DNA of 21,366 nucleotides, from positions 1-21,366 of IMG/VR virus record IMGVR_UViG_3300022871_000138; one strand, given 5' to 3'. Position 1 is the stretch's first letter. Every line of letters starts with the position of its first letter. Shown here piece after piece: positions 1 to 7,250 of this stretch. The notes below the pieces were generated by a model. It was given only the letters and a program-made list of their open reading frames with translations. It was not told the DNA's origin and did no database searches. The stretch is from a virus. A program made the translations under genes and the position numbers.

Positions 1-1
1 A

Positions 2-331
2 GTAGCTTCTAGAAATTTAATAGAACATTTTGGTAGACATGAAATAGTTCCAATGTTAAAAGAATGGGCAAGAGTAGTAGAAAAAGATGGTTTTGTAAGA
101 GCTGAAACAGTTGATGGTGGAAGATTGATGGATAAATGGAGAGTAATGAAAGAAGATGAATTATTAGATGGTCTTTTAGGAGCTCAAACTTATGATGAAA
201 ATTTTCACAAGATGGTTTTCTCAGAAGATATTATAAAAAGATGTTTCGATGAAGCTGGATTGAAATGTGATATTGAATGCTTCGAACATAGGGAAATACC
301 TAGGTTTATTGTTAATGGAACAAAAAAATGA
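2..331 (+). CDS. Class I SAM-dependent methyltransferase, C-terminal part (5' end outside window)
   Basis: The reading frame is open from base 2, so the gene starts left of the window and only about 109 residues are visible. The first visible residues, ASRNLIEHFGRHE, match the segment after motif III of small SAM methyltransferases (the usual ...LEHF... turn). The next stretch, EWARVVEKDGFVRAETVDG, matches the canonical EW-RVLKPGG-L-I-VPD strand. The tail (GAQTYDENFH, then CFDEAGLKCDIE) matches the later GGQ-Y--N-H and L--AGF segments of the same family. An internal ATG at 53 is therefore not the start. The stop codon overlaps the ATG of the aminotransferase gene (ATGA-type overlap), implying translational coupling. 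The acceptor is unknown; by context it may be a sugar or surface glycan. Confidence 0.75.
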   Translation, partial: VASRNLIEHFGRHEIVPMLKEWARVVEKDGFVRAETVDGGRLMDKWRVMKEDELLDGLLGAQTYDENFHKMVFSEDIIKRCFDEAGLKCDIECFEHREIPRFIVNGTKK

Positions 332-1326
332 ACGTATTAAAACCATGTTTCTCAAAGAAACAAATTAAAAATATTCAAAGAGATTTAGGCGATATTTTAA
401 AGACTGGTTGGATCGGTCAAGGACCGAAAGTTACTGAATTAGAAGAAAAGTGGGCAAAGTTCACAGGAGCTAAGTATGCAGTTGCTACTAACTCTTGTAC
501 TGCTGCATTAGATATTGCTTGCAGAATAGTTGATTTACCTGATCCGGTTCAAGTCTCAGCTTTTACTTTTGCTTCTTCTGCACTAGCTCCATTAAATGCA
601 GGATATAAAATTGAATTTGTTGATATAGATGAAAAGAGTTTATGTACTGATATCGCTGACATCCAAGTTATGTATGCTGGAAATCAACATGGAATTGGTA
701 GAATTTATGATATGGCTCATTCTTCTGGAGCAGAACACATGGGAGAAGTTAGTTGTTGGTCATTTCATGCAGTAAAGAATTTACCGGCAGGAGACGGTGG
801 CATGATAACAATGAATTCATTAAAATTGTATGAAAAAGCTAAAGCGATAGCTTGGTGCGGTATAAATAAGAGTACTTTTGAAAGAACTGGTAAGAAATAC
901 AACTGGGATTATGATATTACTGAAATAGGATTGAAAGCTCACATGAATGATATTACAGCCGTGATCGCATTAGAAAAATTAAAGTCTTTAAAAGAAGATA
1001 ATCTGTATAGAGCTAAACTAGCCTTTTGGTATGGTAAATATCTACCATTTTGGATAAATAGACCTTTCAATAGTAAAACTTGGCATTTGTATACGATTAA
1101 AGTTTCTGATAGAGATAAATTAATAGATTTTTTAGCAGAAAAAGAAATAGGGACAGGAGTTCATTATAAACCGCTAAATCATTATGATATTTTTCCAGAC
1201 GCTGATTTACCGGTAACTGAAAAAACATTTAAAGAGATTATTTCACTTCCGATGCACTTAAATGTGACTGAAAAGGATATTATTGAGATTTGTAACCAAA
1301 TTAAAGAATTTTATGCCAGAAAATGA
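328..1326 (+). CDS. DegT/DnrJ/EryC1/StrS-family PLP-dependent sugar aminotransferase
   Basis: This 332-aa protein has the hallmarks of the DegT family, which transfers an amino group from glutamate or glutamine to nucleotide-activated keto-sugars. Visible motifs are ATNSCTAAL near residues 53-61 (phosphate-binding Ser/Thr after the GT-ALH position) and YDMAHSSGA with Asp128 (pairs with the PLP ring nitrogen). SFHAVKNLPAGDGG follows with the Schiff-base lysine at Lys150, and AHMNDITAVIALEKL corresponds to the RM-D--AA----QL segment. HYKPLNHYDIF near the C-terminus fits the usual substrate-binding region. It is shorter than the usual 370-400 aa, mostly through shortened loops, but the catalytic residues are intact. 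It overlaps the methyltransferase upstream by 4 bases and the gene downstream by 14 bases. In a phage it may modify a virion or host-surface glycan; the substrate cannot be told from sequence. Confidence 0.88.
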   Translation: MNVLKPCFSKKQIKNIQRDLGDILKTGWIGQGPKVTELEEKWAKFTGAKYAVATNSCTAALDIACRIVDLPDPVQVSAFTFASSALAPLNAGYKIEFVDIDEKSLCTDIADIQVMYAGNQHGIGRIYDMAHSSGAEHMGEVSCWSFHAVKNLPAGDGGMITMNSLKLYEKAKAIAWCGINKSTFERTGKKYNWDYDITEIGLKAHMNDITAVIALEKLKSLKEDNLYRAKLAFWYGKYLPFWINRPFNSKTWHLYTIKVSDRDKLIDFLAEKEIGTGVHYKPLNHYDIFPDADLPVTEKTFKEIISLPMHLNVTEKDIIEICNQIKEFYARK

Positions 1327-1789
1327 TTCATTTAGAGAAAAAATCATCGAAGAACCGGATAGCGCTCTAGAAGTGACAGAAACAACCGTAGACGAACCAA
1401 AGGAGGCTAGTGATACAGTTAATCAAACAACTCCAGAAGATAAGCCTATGGATGAAGAGGGAGACAAAATTAGAGATTTGACTATTTGGGAAGGTGAAAA
1501 TAACAAAAAATTTGTAAATGAGTACTTTGATACCCATAATATTTACAATGAGTTTGAATGGAAGATGTTATTGTCAAAAGTTGATAAATTTGTTAAAAGC
1601 GAGATTGAAACTAAAGAATTAGCTAATACTATTGACAACTATAGAGACATTGTACAGAATTTAGAAAATGTGATACAATCAAATAAATTGAACCTTTCAA
1701 AAAGACTCAACAAAATTGTTGGTTACATCAATATTACTAAAAAACTCTACAAGGATAAGGAACTTGAGAAGAAGTACTTATCACCGTAG
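1313..1789 (+). CDS. Acidic-N-terminus, helical hypothetical protein
   Basis: The 158-aa protein is not one I can name. The frame is open back to a TTG at 1283, but the ATG at 1313 gives a short 14-base overlap with the aminotransferase gene and is the better start. Residues 1-60 are strongly acidic and Thr/Pro-rich, probably disordered. Residues 65-155 are predicted mostly helical (FVNEYFDTHNI, then LANTIDNYRDIVQNLENVIQ) and end in a basic KKLYKDKELEKKYL tail. An acidic disordered head with a helical tail directly before virion genes is compatible with a scaffolding-like or chaperone role, but no catalytic or family motif supports this. The final codons lie inside a perfect inverted repeat. 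Confidence 0.7.
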   Translation: MPENDSFREKIIEEPDSALEVTETTVDEPKEASDTVNQTTPEDKPMDEEGDKIRDLTIWEGENNKKFVNEYFDTHNIYNEFEWKMLLSKVDKFVKSEIETKELANTIDNYRDIVQNLENVIQSNKLNLSKRLNKIVGYINITKKLYKDKELEKKYLSP

Positions 1790-1834
1790 AGTTTTTTATA
1801 GTATTGGTGGGTTGTAGAGTCTCGCCAATACTAT
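1739..1834 (+). terminator. Two adjacent perfect hairpins between gene blocks (candidate terminator or attenuator)
   Basis: The first arm AAAAAACTCTAC (1739-1750) is perfectly complementary to GTAGAGTTTTTT (1786-1797), and the second arm ends in a T-tract. Immediately after it, ATAGTATTGG (1798-1807) pairs perfectly with CCAATACTAT (1825-1834) around a 17-base loop. That loop contains a further GTAGAGT copy (1814-1820), which could compete with 1786-1792 for pairing to ACTCTAC (1744-1750). The left arm of the first hairpin is inside the preceding coding region. The position, directly before the virion gene block at 1856, suits a terminator or a read-through control element. Which structure forms cannot be decided by reading. 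Confidence 0.55.
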
Positions 1835-1855
1835 TAAGAATTTTAACCTAAACAA

Positions 1856-2452
1856 ATGAGTTATACTAAAAAAACATTATTAGATCTACAGCAATATTTA
1901 GCTGATAAACATGACAGTGGTTCTTTACCTACTGATTCATCAACTTTGGCTTATTGGACAAGACTTTTAAATAATGCTCAAGATTATATAGCAGATCGAT
2001 TAAAATTAGTAAAAAGTACAGATTTGACTACAGTTTCAGGTATTATTGCATTACCTGATGATTTTATAAGTATAAAATCAGTTATAGTAGATGATGAAAT
2101 AGAATTAGCTCAAATCGATAAAGAAGATTCAGGCGGTGTTACTGGAAATGTTTTCTGGATAACAGGAAATCATTATGATGGTTTTTCATTAAATACGCCT
2201 AACGATGATGATTATGAAGTTTTTTATGTTTATAATATTGATCCTTTAGTTAATACTACTGATATTTGTATTATACCTGATCCTATTACAGTTGCAATCT
2301 ATGCTTATGCTAAGTTACGGCAAGCTGAGACTGATCCTTTAGAAGATGCTAATCAATCTCTCGGAGAAGCAGAAGCAAGAATAAGATCAATGATAGAAAA
2401 TAGAGTAACTAACGACGGAGACTTAAGCTTTACTTTAAACGAAAATGCCTAA
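1856..2452 (+). CDS. Probable head-tail connector / adaptor protein
   Basis: This 198-aa protein has the look of phage adaptor proteins of the P22 gp4 / head-completion type. It has a helical start with WTRLLNNAQDYIADRLKL, then SGIIALPDDFISIKSV, where an LPDDF-I turn leads into strands. Next come a beta-rich middle with FWITGNHYDGFSLNTP and YEVFYVYNIDPLV, and a C-terminal helical segment (ITVAIYAYAKLRQAETDP, EAEARIRSMIENR). This layout is common in small proteins that sit between portal and tail. It precedes and overlaps by 8 bases the large beta-rich tail or neck protein, which supports a connector role. The assignment is from overall pattern, not from a catalytic motif. Confidence 0.6.
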   Translation: MSYTKKTLLDLQQYLADKHDSGSLPTDSSTLAYWTRLLNNAQDYIADRLKLVKSTDLTTVSGIIALPDDFISIKSVIVDDEIELAQIDKEDSGGVTGNVFWITGNHYDGFSLNTPNDDDYEVFYVYNIDPLVNTTDICIIPDPITVAIYAYAKLRQAETDPLEDANQSLGEAEARIRSMIENRVTNDGDLSFTLNENA

Positions 2453-4031
2453 ATCAAAAGCAATTAAAAATATGCAACAAGATGATCTAGGTAAAGGAAT
2501 AAACACCTTTACTAGAGATACTATGATTGCTGATAATGAGTGTGATGACGCTTATAATATTTGGGCCACTGGTAAAAACTCAATTACTAAAAGACCTGGA
2601 ATTAAAAAATTAGCTACAATAGCTGGAGGTAATCCTATTGACGGACTAGGTGTTTATGTAAATGGATCTGAAAGGAAGTTAATAGCAATGTCAGGTGGTG
2701 TTTTATCTAGTGTGGAAACTGGAGCAGCTGTTGCCTTATCAGCAACAATAGCCTCGTGTGCAGCTTTTACGTCAGGAGAAAAAACAGATTTTGTTCAAGC
2801 AGCTGGTAAATTATTTATAGCCAATGGAACAGAAAAAATCAGATATTTTGATGGAGCAGTAAGAGAAGATACAGCAAATTCAGTAACTGCCTCTTGGTTA
2901 ATATATTATAAATCATGTTTGTGGGCAGCAGGTGATCCTTCTTTTTTAACAAGAACTTGGAGAAGCGGTAATGATACCAATATTGGCAACTTCACTTATG
3001 ATGCTACAGGTAATCCTTTAGCTACTTGGATCGAAGTTAATAAAGACGATGGAACAAATATGTCTGGTTTCTTTAAACATCAAGATTATTTATATCCTAC
3101 AAAAGAAAGGTCTTTATGGAGAATTTATGTTGGATCTGACGAATTTCAACTAATTAATTTAGAATTAGTTGATCCTGCTAGAGGTTGTGATTCACATAGA
3201 ACTATAGATACTGTAGAGAACGACAACTTTATGTTTAATGAGGCAGGTCTTTATGCTACTGGTTATGAGCCTAATGTTGTTGATCAGATTAGAACTAATA
3301 TTATTTCATTAAGAGTTGATACAAAAATAAAACAGATTCAAAAAAGTAGATTAGATGATGTTGTAGGAATTTATCATGATAATCATTATTATCTCTCATA
3401 TACAGCTGGTGGTGGAACTACTAATGATACAATGTTAGTGTATGACAGACAAAGACTTTCTTGGTGGGAATGGCAATTAACTGATATCAACGGAAATCCT
3501 ACAGGAGCAAATTGTTTTACTACTTTTAAAGATAGTAATGGTGAGACTAAATTATACTTTGGATCTTCTGTAGATGGTTCAATATATTATTTTGATGATA
3601 CTGCTAAAGATGATGCTGGATATTCTATAGTAACTGATTTTCTCAGTAAAAAATATGGTTTCAAAAGATATGCTCAGATGAAATTCTTTCTAGACGCAGA
3701 ACTTTATGTTGGTAAAACTCCTGGAAATATAACAGTGTCTGTATATATTGATGGTATTTTAGCGAATACTAGAACAGTGGTCATAGGTAATATAGGAACT
3801 GCTGGTATTGGTAGAGGTATAGTAGGAGTAGAAACTGCAGGTGTTGGTGATGGTTCATTAACTATAACTGACAAAGGTGGAGGCAATTTTATAAGATTAC
3901 CTGTAAATAAACTTGGAAGGAATATTCAAGTGGAAGTAGAAGATAATAATGGAACTACAAGATGGGAAGTAAATAGCATATCAATTAATTACAAAGAGAT
4001 AAATAATCTTTGGCAACCTAATACTTTATAA
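2445..4031 (+). CDS. Large beta-rich neck/tail protein (stabilization-protein-like)
   Basis: The 528-aa protein begins with a pattern seen in many phage tail or DNA-stabilization proteins: a short N-terminal segment with LGKGINTFTRDTMIADNECDDAYNI, then ITKRPGIKKLA. These correspond to the G-N-----L-DNEA-DA-N and L-KRPG motifs. The body is almost all beta strand with repeated short blades (for example DGLGVYVNGSERKLIAMSGG and GKLFIANGTEKIRYFDG), consistent with a beta-propeller like that of P22 gp10-type proteins. WWEWQL and KLYFGSSVDGSIYYFDD fit further blades. The C-terminal 130 residues look like a separate beta-sandwich ending in a WEVNSISINYKE strand. No transmembrane segment is visible. 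It likely forms part of the neck or tail tube in the virion. Confidence 0.6.
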   Translation: MPKSKAIKNMQQDDLGKGINTFTRDTMIADNECDDAYNIWATGKNSITKRPGIKKLATIAGGNPIDGLGVYVNGSERKLIAMSGGVLSSVETGAAVALSATIASCAAFTSGEKTDFVQAAGKLFIANGTEKIRYFDGAVREDTANSVTASWLIYYKSCLWAAGDPSFLTRTWRSGNDTNIGNFTYDATGNPLATWIEVNKDDGTNMSGFFKHQDYLYPTKERSLWRIYVGSDEFQLINLELVDPARGCDSHRTIDTVENDNFMFNEAGLYATGYEPNVVDQIRTNIISLRVDTKIKQIQKSRLDDVVGIYHDNHYYLSYTAGGGTTNDTMLVYDRQRLSWWEWQLTDINGNPTGANCFTTFKDSNGETKLYFGSSVDGSIYYFDDTAKDDAGYSIVTDFLSKKYGFKRYAQMKFFLDAELYVGKTPGNITVSVYIDGILANTRTVVIGNIGTAGIGRGIVGVETAGVGDGSLTITDKGGGNFIRLPVNKLGRNIQVEVEDNNGTTRWEVNSISINYKEINNLWQPNTL

Positions 4032-4038
4032 TAATAAT

Positions 4039-5196
4039 ATGAATTATCAGAATAATTTTGCAACGAATTTAACAAGTAACCAATTAGCAGCAGTTACGAC
4101 TACTCCTTTAAATTCAATTCCAACAGTTGACGCTCCATTCTATTTAGCTTTGGACGCTACCAACGTTAATGGAAACTATGAAGTAGTTTATTGTACTGGA
4201 AAAACAGCAACTAATGTAAATCATGCCGCTAGTTCTTATGAACATACAACAGCTGAAGAGGTTAGAATGATTGTCCCAGCTTCATACTTAAACGCAATTC
4301 AGAATTTAAAAGAAGGTGAAATGGTTAATGGAATGATATCGGTAGCTGATACTGCAGGTATTACTTTAGCTTTAAAAACTAAAGCCGGAACAGATCCTAG
4401 TGTATCAGATCCAGTCTTCGCAATGATAGGAGGAGCAGTAAGAGCTATTACAGCAGCTTTATCAGTAGCTAAGGCAGATGCAACTAATTGGTTCGATGCA
4501 GGTTCTACTGAACATGCCACTAACGAAATAGATTATTTCGTTTATTTGGGATATAATGCGACTGACGGAGTAGTTATTGGATTCTCACGAATACCTTGGG
4601 GAGCAAGTTATGATGACTTCTCTACTACAACAACAGATGAAGATTATTGCGCTATCTCTACTATAACTACTGCAGCAGCAACTGATTATTATAATGTGAT
4701 TGGTCGTTTTGCAGCTACTTTATCAGCAGGAGCAGGATATACTTGGACAGTTCCTACTTACACAGCCAAGAATTTAATTCAAAGACCGATTTATGACAAT
4801 AGGGTTACTACCCCTAGTATGCCAAGTCCACATACTAGATTAAATTCAAAAATAATAGTAGGAACGAGAGATTTTACTGCTGCAGCTGGAGATGTTTCTT
4901 ATACAGGTGTTGGTTTCAGACCAAGTTCTTTAGATTTAATTGGTTGTGTTGCGGCCGGTTCATTTCCTCAAATTTGGGGGATAGCAGATAGTCAAAAAAC
5001 AAGTTTTTGCGTGGATAGAGCCTTTGATAGCAACTTTAGAACAAGAGCTAATTATTTGGTTTTTACTTCCCCTTCCTCCGGAACTGAAATTTATGCTATA
5101 GTTAAGAGCTATGATGCAGACGGATTTACTTTGACTTGGACTAAGGGTGGATCGCCAACAGGTACTTTTGAATTCGCCGTAAAATGTATAAGATAA
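4039..5196 (+). CDS. Probable tail fibre / receptor-binding protein
   Basis: The N-terminal 85 residues match the short attachment domain common in phage tail-associated proteins. They run from FATNLTSNQLAAVTTTPLN, through APFYLALDATNVNGNYEVVYCTG, to YEHTTAEEVRMIVPASYLNAIQ. The general pattern is a threonine-rich strand, a strand with -E-V-V---, then T-A----G--V---L-A--LN. The C-terminal region (residues about 275-385) starts GTRDFTAAAGDVSYTGVGFRP and has the GFRP turn and repeated short strands of beta-sandwich receptor-binding or lectin-like domains of phage structural proteins. The middle is Ala/Thr-rich and beta-like. It begins 7 bases after the previous stop with an AATAATAAT leader. The target receptor is unknown. 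Confidence 0.65.
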   Translation: MNYQNNFATNLTSNQLAAVTTTPLNSIPTVDAPFYLALDATNVNGNYEVVYCTGKTATNVNHAASSYEHTTAEEVRMIVPASYLNAIQNLKEGEMVNGMISVADTAGITLALKTKAGTDPSVSDPVFAMIGGAVRAITAALSVAKADATNWFDAGSTEHATNEIDYFVYLGYNATDGVVIGFSRIPWGASYDDFSTTTTDEDYCAISTITTAAATDYYNVIGRFAATLSAGAGYTWTVPTYTAKNLIQRPIYDNRVTTPSMPSPHTRLNSKIIVGTRDFTAAAGDVSYTGVGFRPSSLDLIGCVAAGSFPQIWGIADSQKTSFCVDRAFDSNFRTRANYLVFTSPSSGTEIYAIVKSYDADGFTLTWTKGGSPTGTFEFAVKCIR

Positions 5197-5200
5197 AAAT

Positions 5201-5260
5201 ATGACAGAAGAACAATTAGAGGAACTTGCTAAAATAAAAATCTCTACCTTTAATAAATAA
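5201..5260 (+). CDS. Tiny ORF, 19 aa, doubtful
   Basis: A complete small frame (MTEEQLEELAKIKISTFNK) lies in the only gap between the fibre gene and the next virion gene. It starts 4 bases after the stop of the fibre gene with an AGATAAAAAT leader like neighbouring genes. The predicted peptide is amphipathic and helical. It could be a translated micro-protein or chance; there is no homology evidence. Confidence 0.25.
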   Translation: MTEEQLEELAKIKISTFNK

Positions 5261-5268
5261 TTAATAAT

Positions 5269-7245
5269 ATGGCCAAGTATAATGTCTCCAAGTCAGAAGC
5301 CAAGAAGCTTGGAATAAAGAGAGTAAAGATTGGCTCATCAAAATCGTCTTCTAAAAATAAGACTGATTATAGTAAACGAGCGTCCGGACAATCTAAAAGA
5401 GAATATCTAGCTGAGGTATCAGGTGGAAAACTTGATTATAAATCTGGAAAGATTGCTGTTCCTCAAACAAAAACAGTAACTACTCCATCAACTTCTAATC
5501 AAGGAGAGATTTTTATCAATGGCCAAGGTTTTTCAGTTGCGCCTGATAAACAAAATACTTTTTTAGCAGGTAAAGGTATTAAAAAGAATGTTTTAACAGG
5601 TGCATACGAATATATTGATACTAAAAGAACTTTTGAAAAACCTGATGTTAGTACTAAAAAAACTTCTAGTGCTTCTGATAAATATGTTGATAATAGACAA
5701 AGTATCGATACAAGTATACCTAATCAGAGACAAAAGACAACTAGACAAAAAGCTAGTGACTTTGCTAACAATGCCTTCGGTATTAATACAGCTCAAGCTT
5801 CTGGTGGTAGTCCTAGTCCTGTTAATAGCTATGGATTAGATAGGAAGGGAACGACAATCGGACCAAACAAGAAGAAAAGTTTCTGGGAAAGAGCTGGAGA
5901 AATTGTAACTGATCCTTTCGGAATAAATCCAAGAGTTAGAGCTGCTTCTTTAGGTATGCCTTTAGGACAAAAAGCTTATAATCCTGGGGATTCTTTCGGT
6001 GATATTTTTGCTCCTAGTAGTATTTTTGGAAGCAATATAAAAAATCAAATGGCTGAAGAAGAAGCAAATCCAGCACCATATGAAGTAGATCCGATAGTAG
6101 CAGGAGCTAGAAGTAGCACAGGTAATGCATACATAGACGCATCAAATATTCAAAAAAATTATATAGCTAAAAACGGAATTATAAGACCTAAATCTACTCC
6201 AGTCGGTGATAACTTTACTCAAAATCCTTTTGATCAATTTCAAGCTCCAGAAGAAACTTATAATCCTGCTGAATTTTCAACACAAGTATTAGATGAAGAT
6301 GGAAATTATATAGGACCTGAAGAAGAAGAAGCAATAATACCTCCTGAAGTAACAACACCAGGTCAAAATTATATAGGACCAACCGGAAGACAATTAGCTT
6401 CTGGTGGTGCTTTAGGTAATGGCGCAGGTTTAGCAAATGGAGGCAGTGAAGGATTAGATGAAGAAACTAGAGATTATATCAAAAGACTACAAGCTTCTTT
6501 AGGTGGTGATTTTGGTCAAGGTGATGCTGAAGAAAGATTAGAAAACTTATTAAATGGTATTAATACAAGATACAATGAGAGCAATAGAGTGGGAGAAAAC
6601 AAATTAGCAAAAAATAAAGTTAGTGACGCTAATAAACTCTCTTCTTTATTCGGAACTTATAATACTTCAGACTCTGGTCAAAGAATTCAAGCAGATCAAA
6701 GGAATAATAAAGATTATGCAGATCAACTTTCAGACTTCTTAACTAGAAGCACAGCTGCAAGATCTGGTGAAATATCGACTACTAAAGATAGAGGATCAGA
6801 TATCTTCGCAAATATTGCTGATAATAAAAGAAGTGCAACTAGTAATGTAGCTGATTTAATCTATAAAGCTCAGCAAGACACCGAAGCTAGAAATTATCAA
6901 CGTAATGAAGATGCTTATAATAGAAGTTATAAAGAAAATCAAGATTCTATTTCTAATAGATTAGCTTCTATGAAAGCTAATCAAAAAGATCCTGTTAAAC
7001 CAGTATATGTTGGTATAGATCAAAATTCTGGGCAAAGAATTTATGCTGATCCTTATACAATGCAACCTGTAAATACTGGATTTAATACTATTAATTCTGA
7101 GAGTGAGACAGATAAGTTATTAAGAGCTCTTGGTCTTGGAGGAGACGTGCAAGGACAAGGACAATCTAATAGAAATAATGTTACTCCACCAGCTGGAGCT
7201 CAAATTAAATATGATGAAAATGGTGATGCTTATTATGAAATATAA
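5269..7245 (+). CDS. Large low-complexity probable virion protein
   Basis: The 658-aa protein has no motif I recognise. Residues 1-60 are Lys/Ser-rich and basic (KSEAKKLGIKRVKIGSSKSS). Residues 60-400 are rich in Asn, Gly, Ser and Pro and probably extended, with two related NYIGP segments around residues 346-369. Residues 400-600 are predicted long helices rich in Gln, Asn, Arg and Asp (YIKRLQASLGGD, LFGTYNTSDSGQRIQADQ, YQRNEDAYNRSYKENQ). A basic N-terminus plus a polar helical C-terminal half, between the fibre gene and a giant protein, resembles internal or ejection proteins of short-tailed phages, but this is positional inference. No transmembrane segment or signal peptide is visible. It ends 5 bases before the next gene. 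Confidence 0.6.
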   Translation: MAKYNVSKSEAKKLGIKRVKIGSSKSSSKNKTDYSKRASGQSKREYLAEVSGGKLDYKSGKIAVPQTKTVTTPSTSNQGEIFINGQGFSVAPDKQNTFLAGKGIKKNVLTGAYEYIDTKRTFEKPDVSTKKTSSASDKYVDNRQSIDTSIPNQRQKTTRQKASDFANNAFGINTAQASGGSPSPVNSYGLDRKGTTIGPNKKKSFWERAGEIVTDPFGINPRVRAASLGMPLGQKAYNPGDSFGDIFAPSSIFGSNIKNQMAEEEANPAPYEVDPIVAGARSSTGNAYIDASNIQKNYIAKNGIIRPKSTPVGDNFTQNPFDQFQAPEETYNPAEFSTQVLDEDGNYIGPEEEEAIIPPEVTTPGQNYIGPTGRQLASGGALGNGAGLANGGSEGLDEETRDYIKRLQASLGGDFGQGDAEERLENLLNGINTRYNESNRVGENKLAKNKVSDANKLSSLFGTYNTSDSGQRIQADQRNNKDYADQLSDFLTRSTAARSGEISTTKDRGSDIFANIADNKRSATSNVADLIYKAQQDTEARNYQRNEDAYNRSYKENQDSISNRLASMKANQKDPVKPVYVGIDQNSGQRIYADPYTMQPVNTGFNTINSESETDKLLRALGLGGDVQGQGQSNRNNVTPPAGAQIKYDENGDAYYEI

Positions 7246-7250
7246 AAAAC

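Noticed and set aside
5593-5839. Open frames on both strands inside the 658-aa virion gene
   Set aside because: They encode hydrophobic or low-complexity peptides without leaders and lie wholly within a long real gene in another frame; similar shadows occur at 3704-3886, 4299-4520, 6215-6436, 7205-7552, 8783-9049 and 15584-15802.
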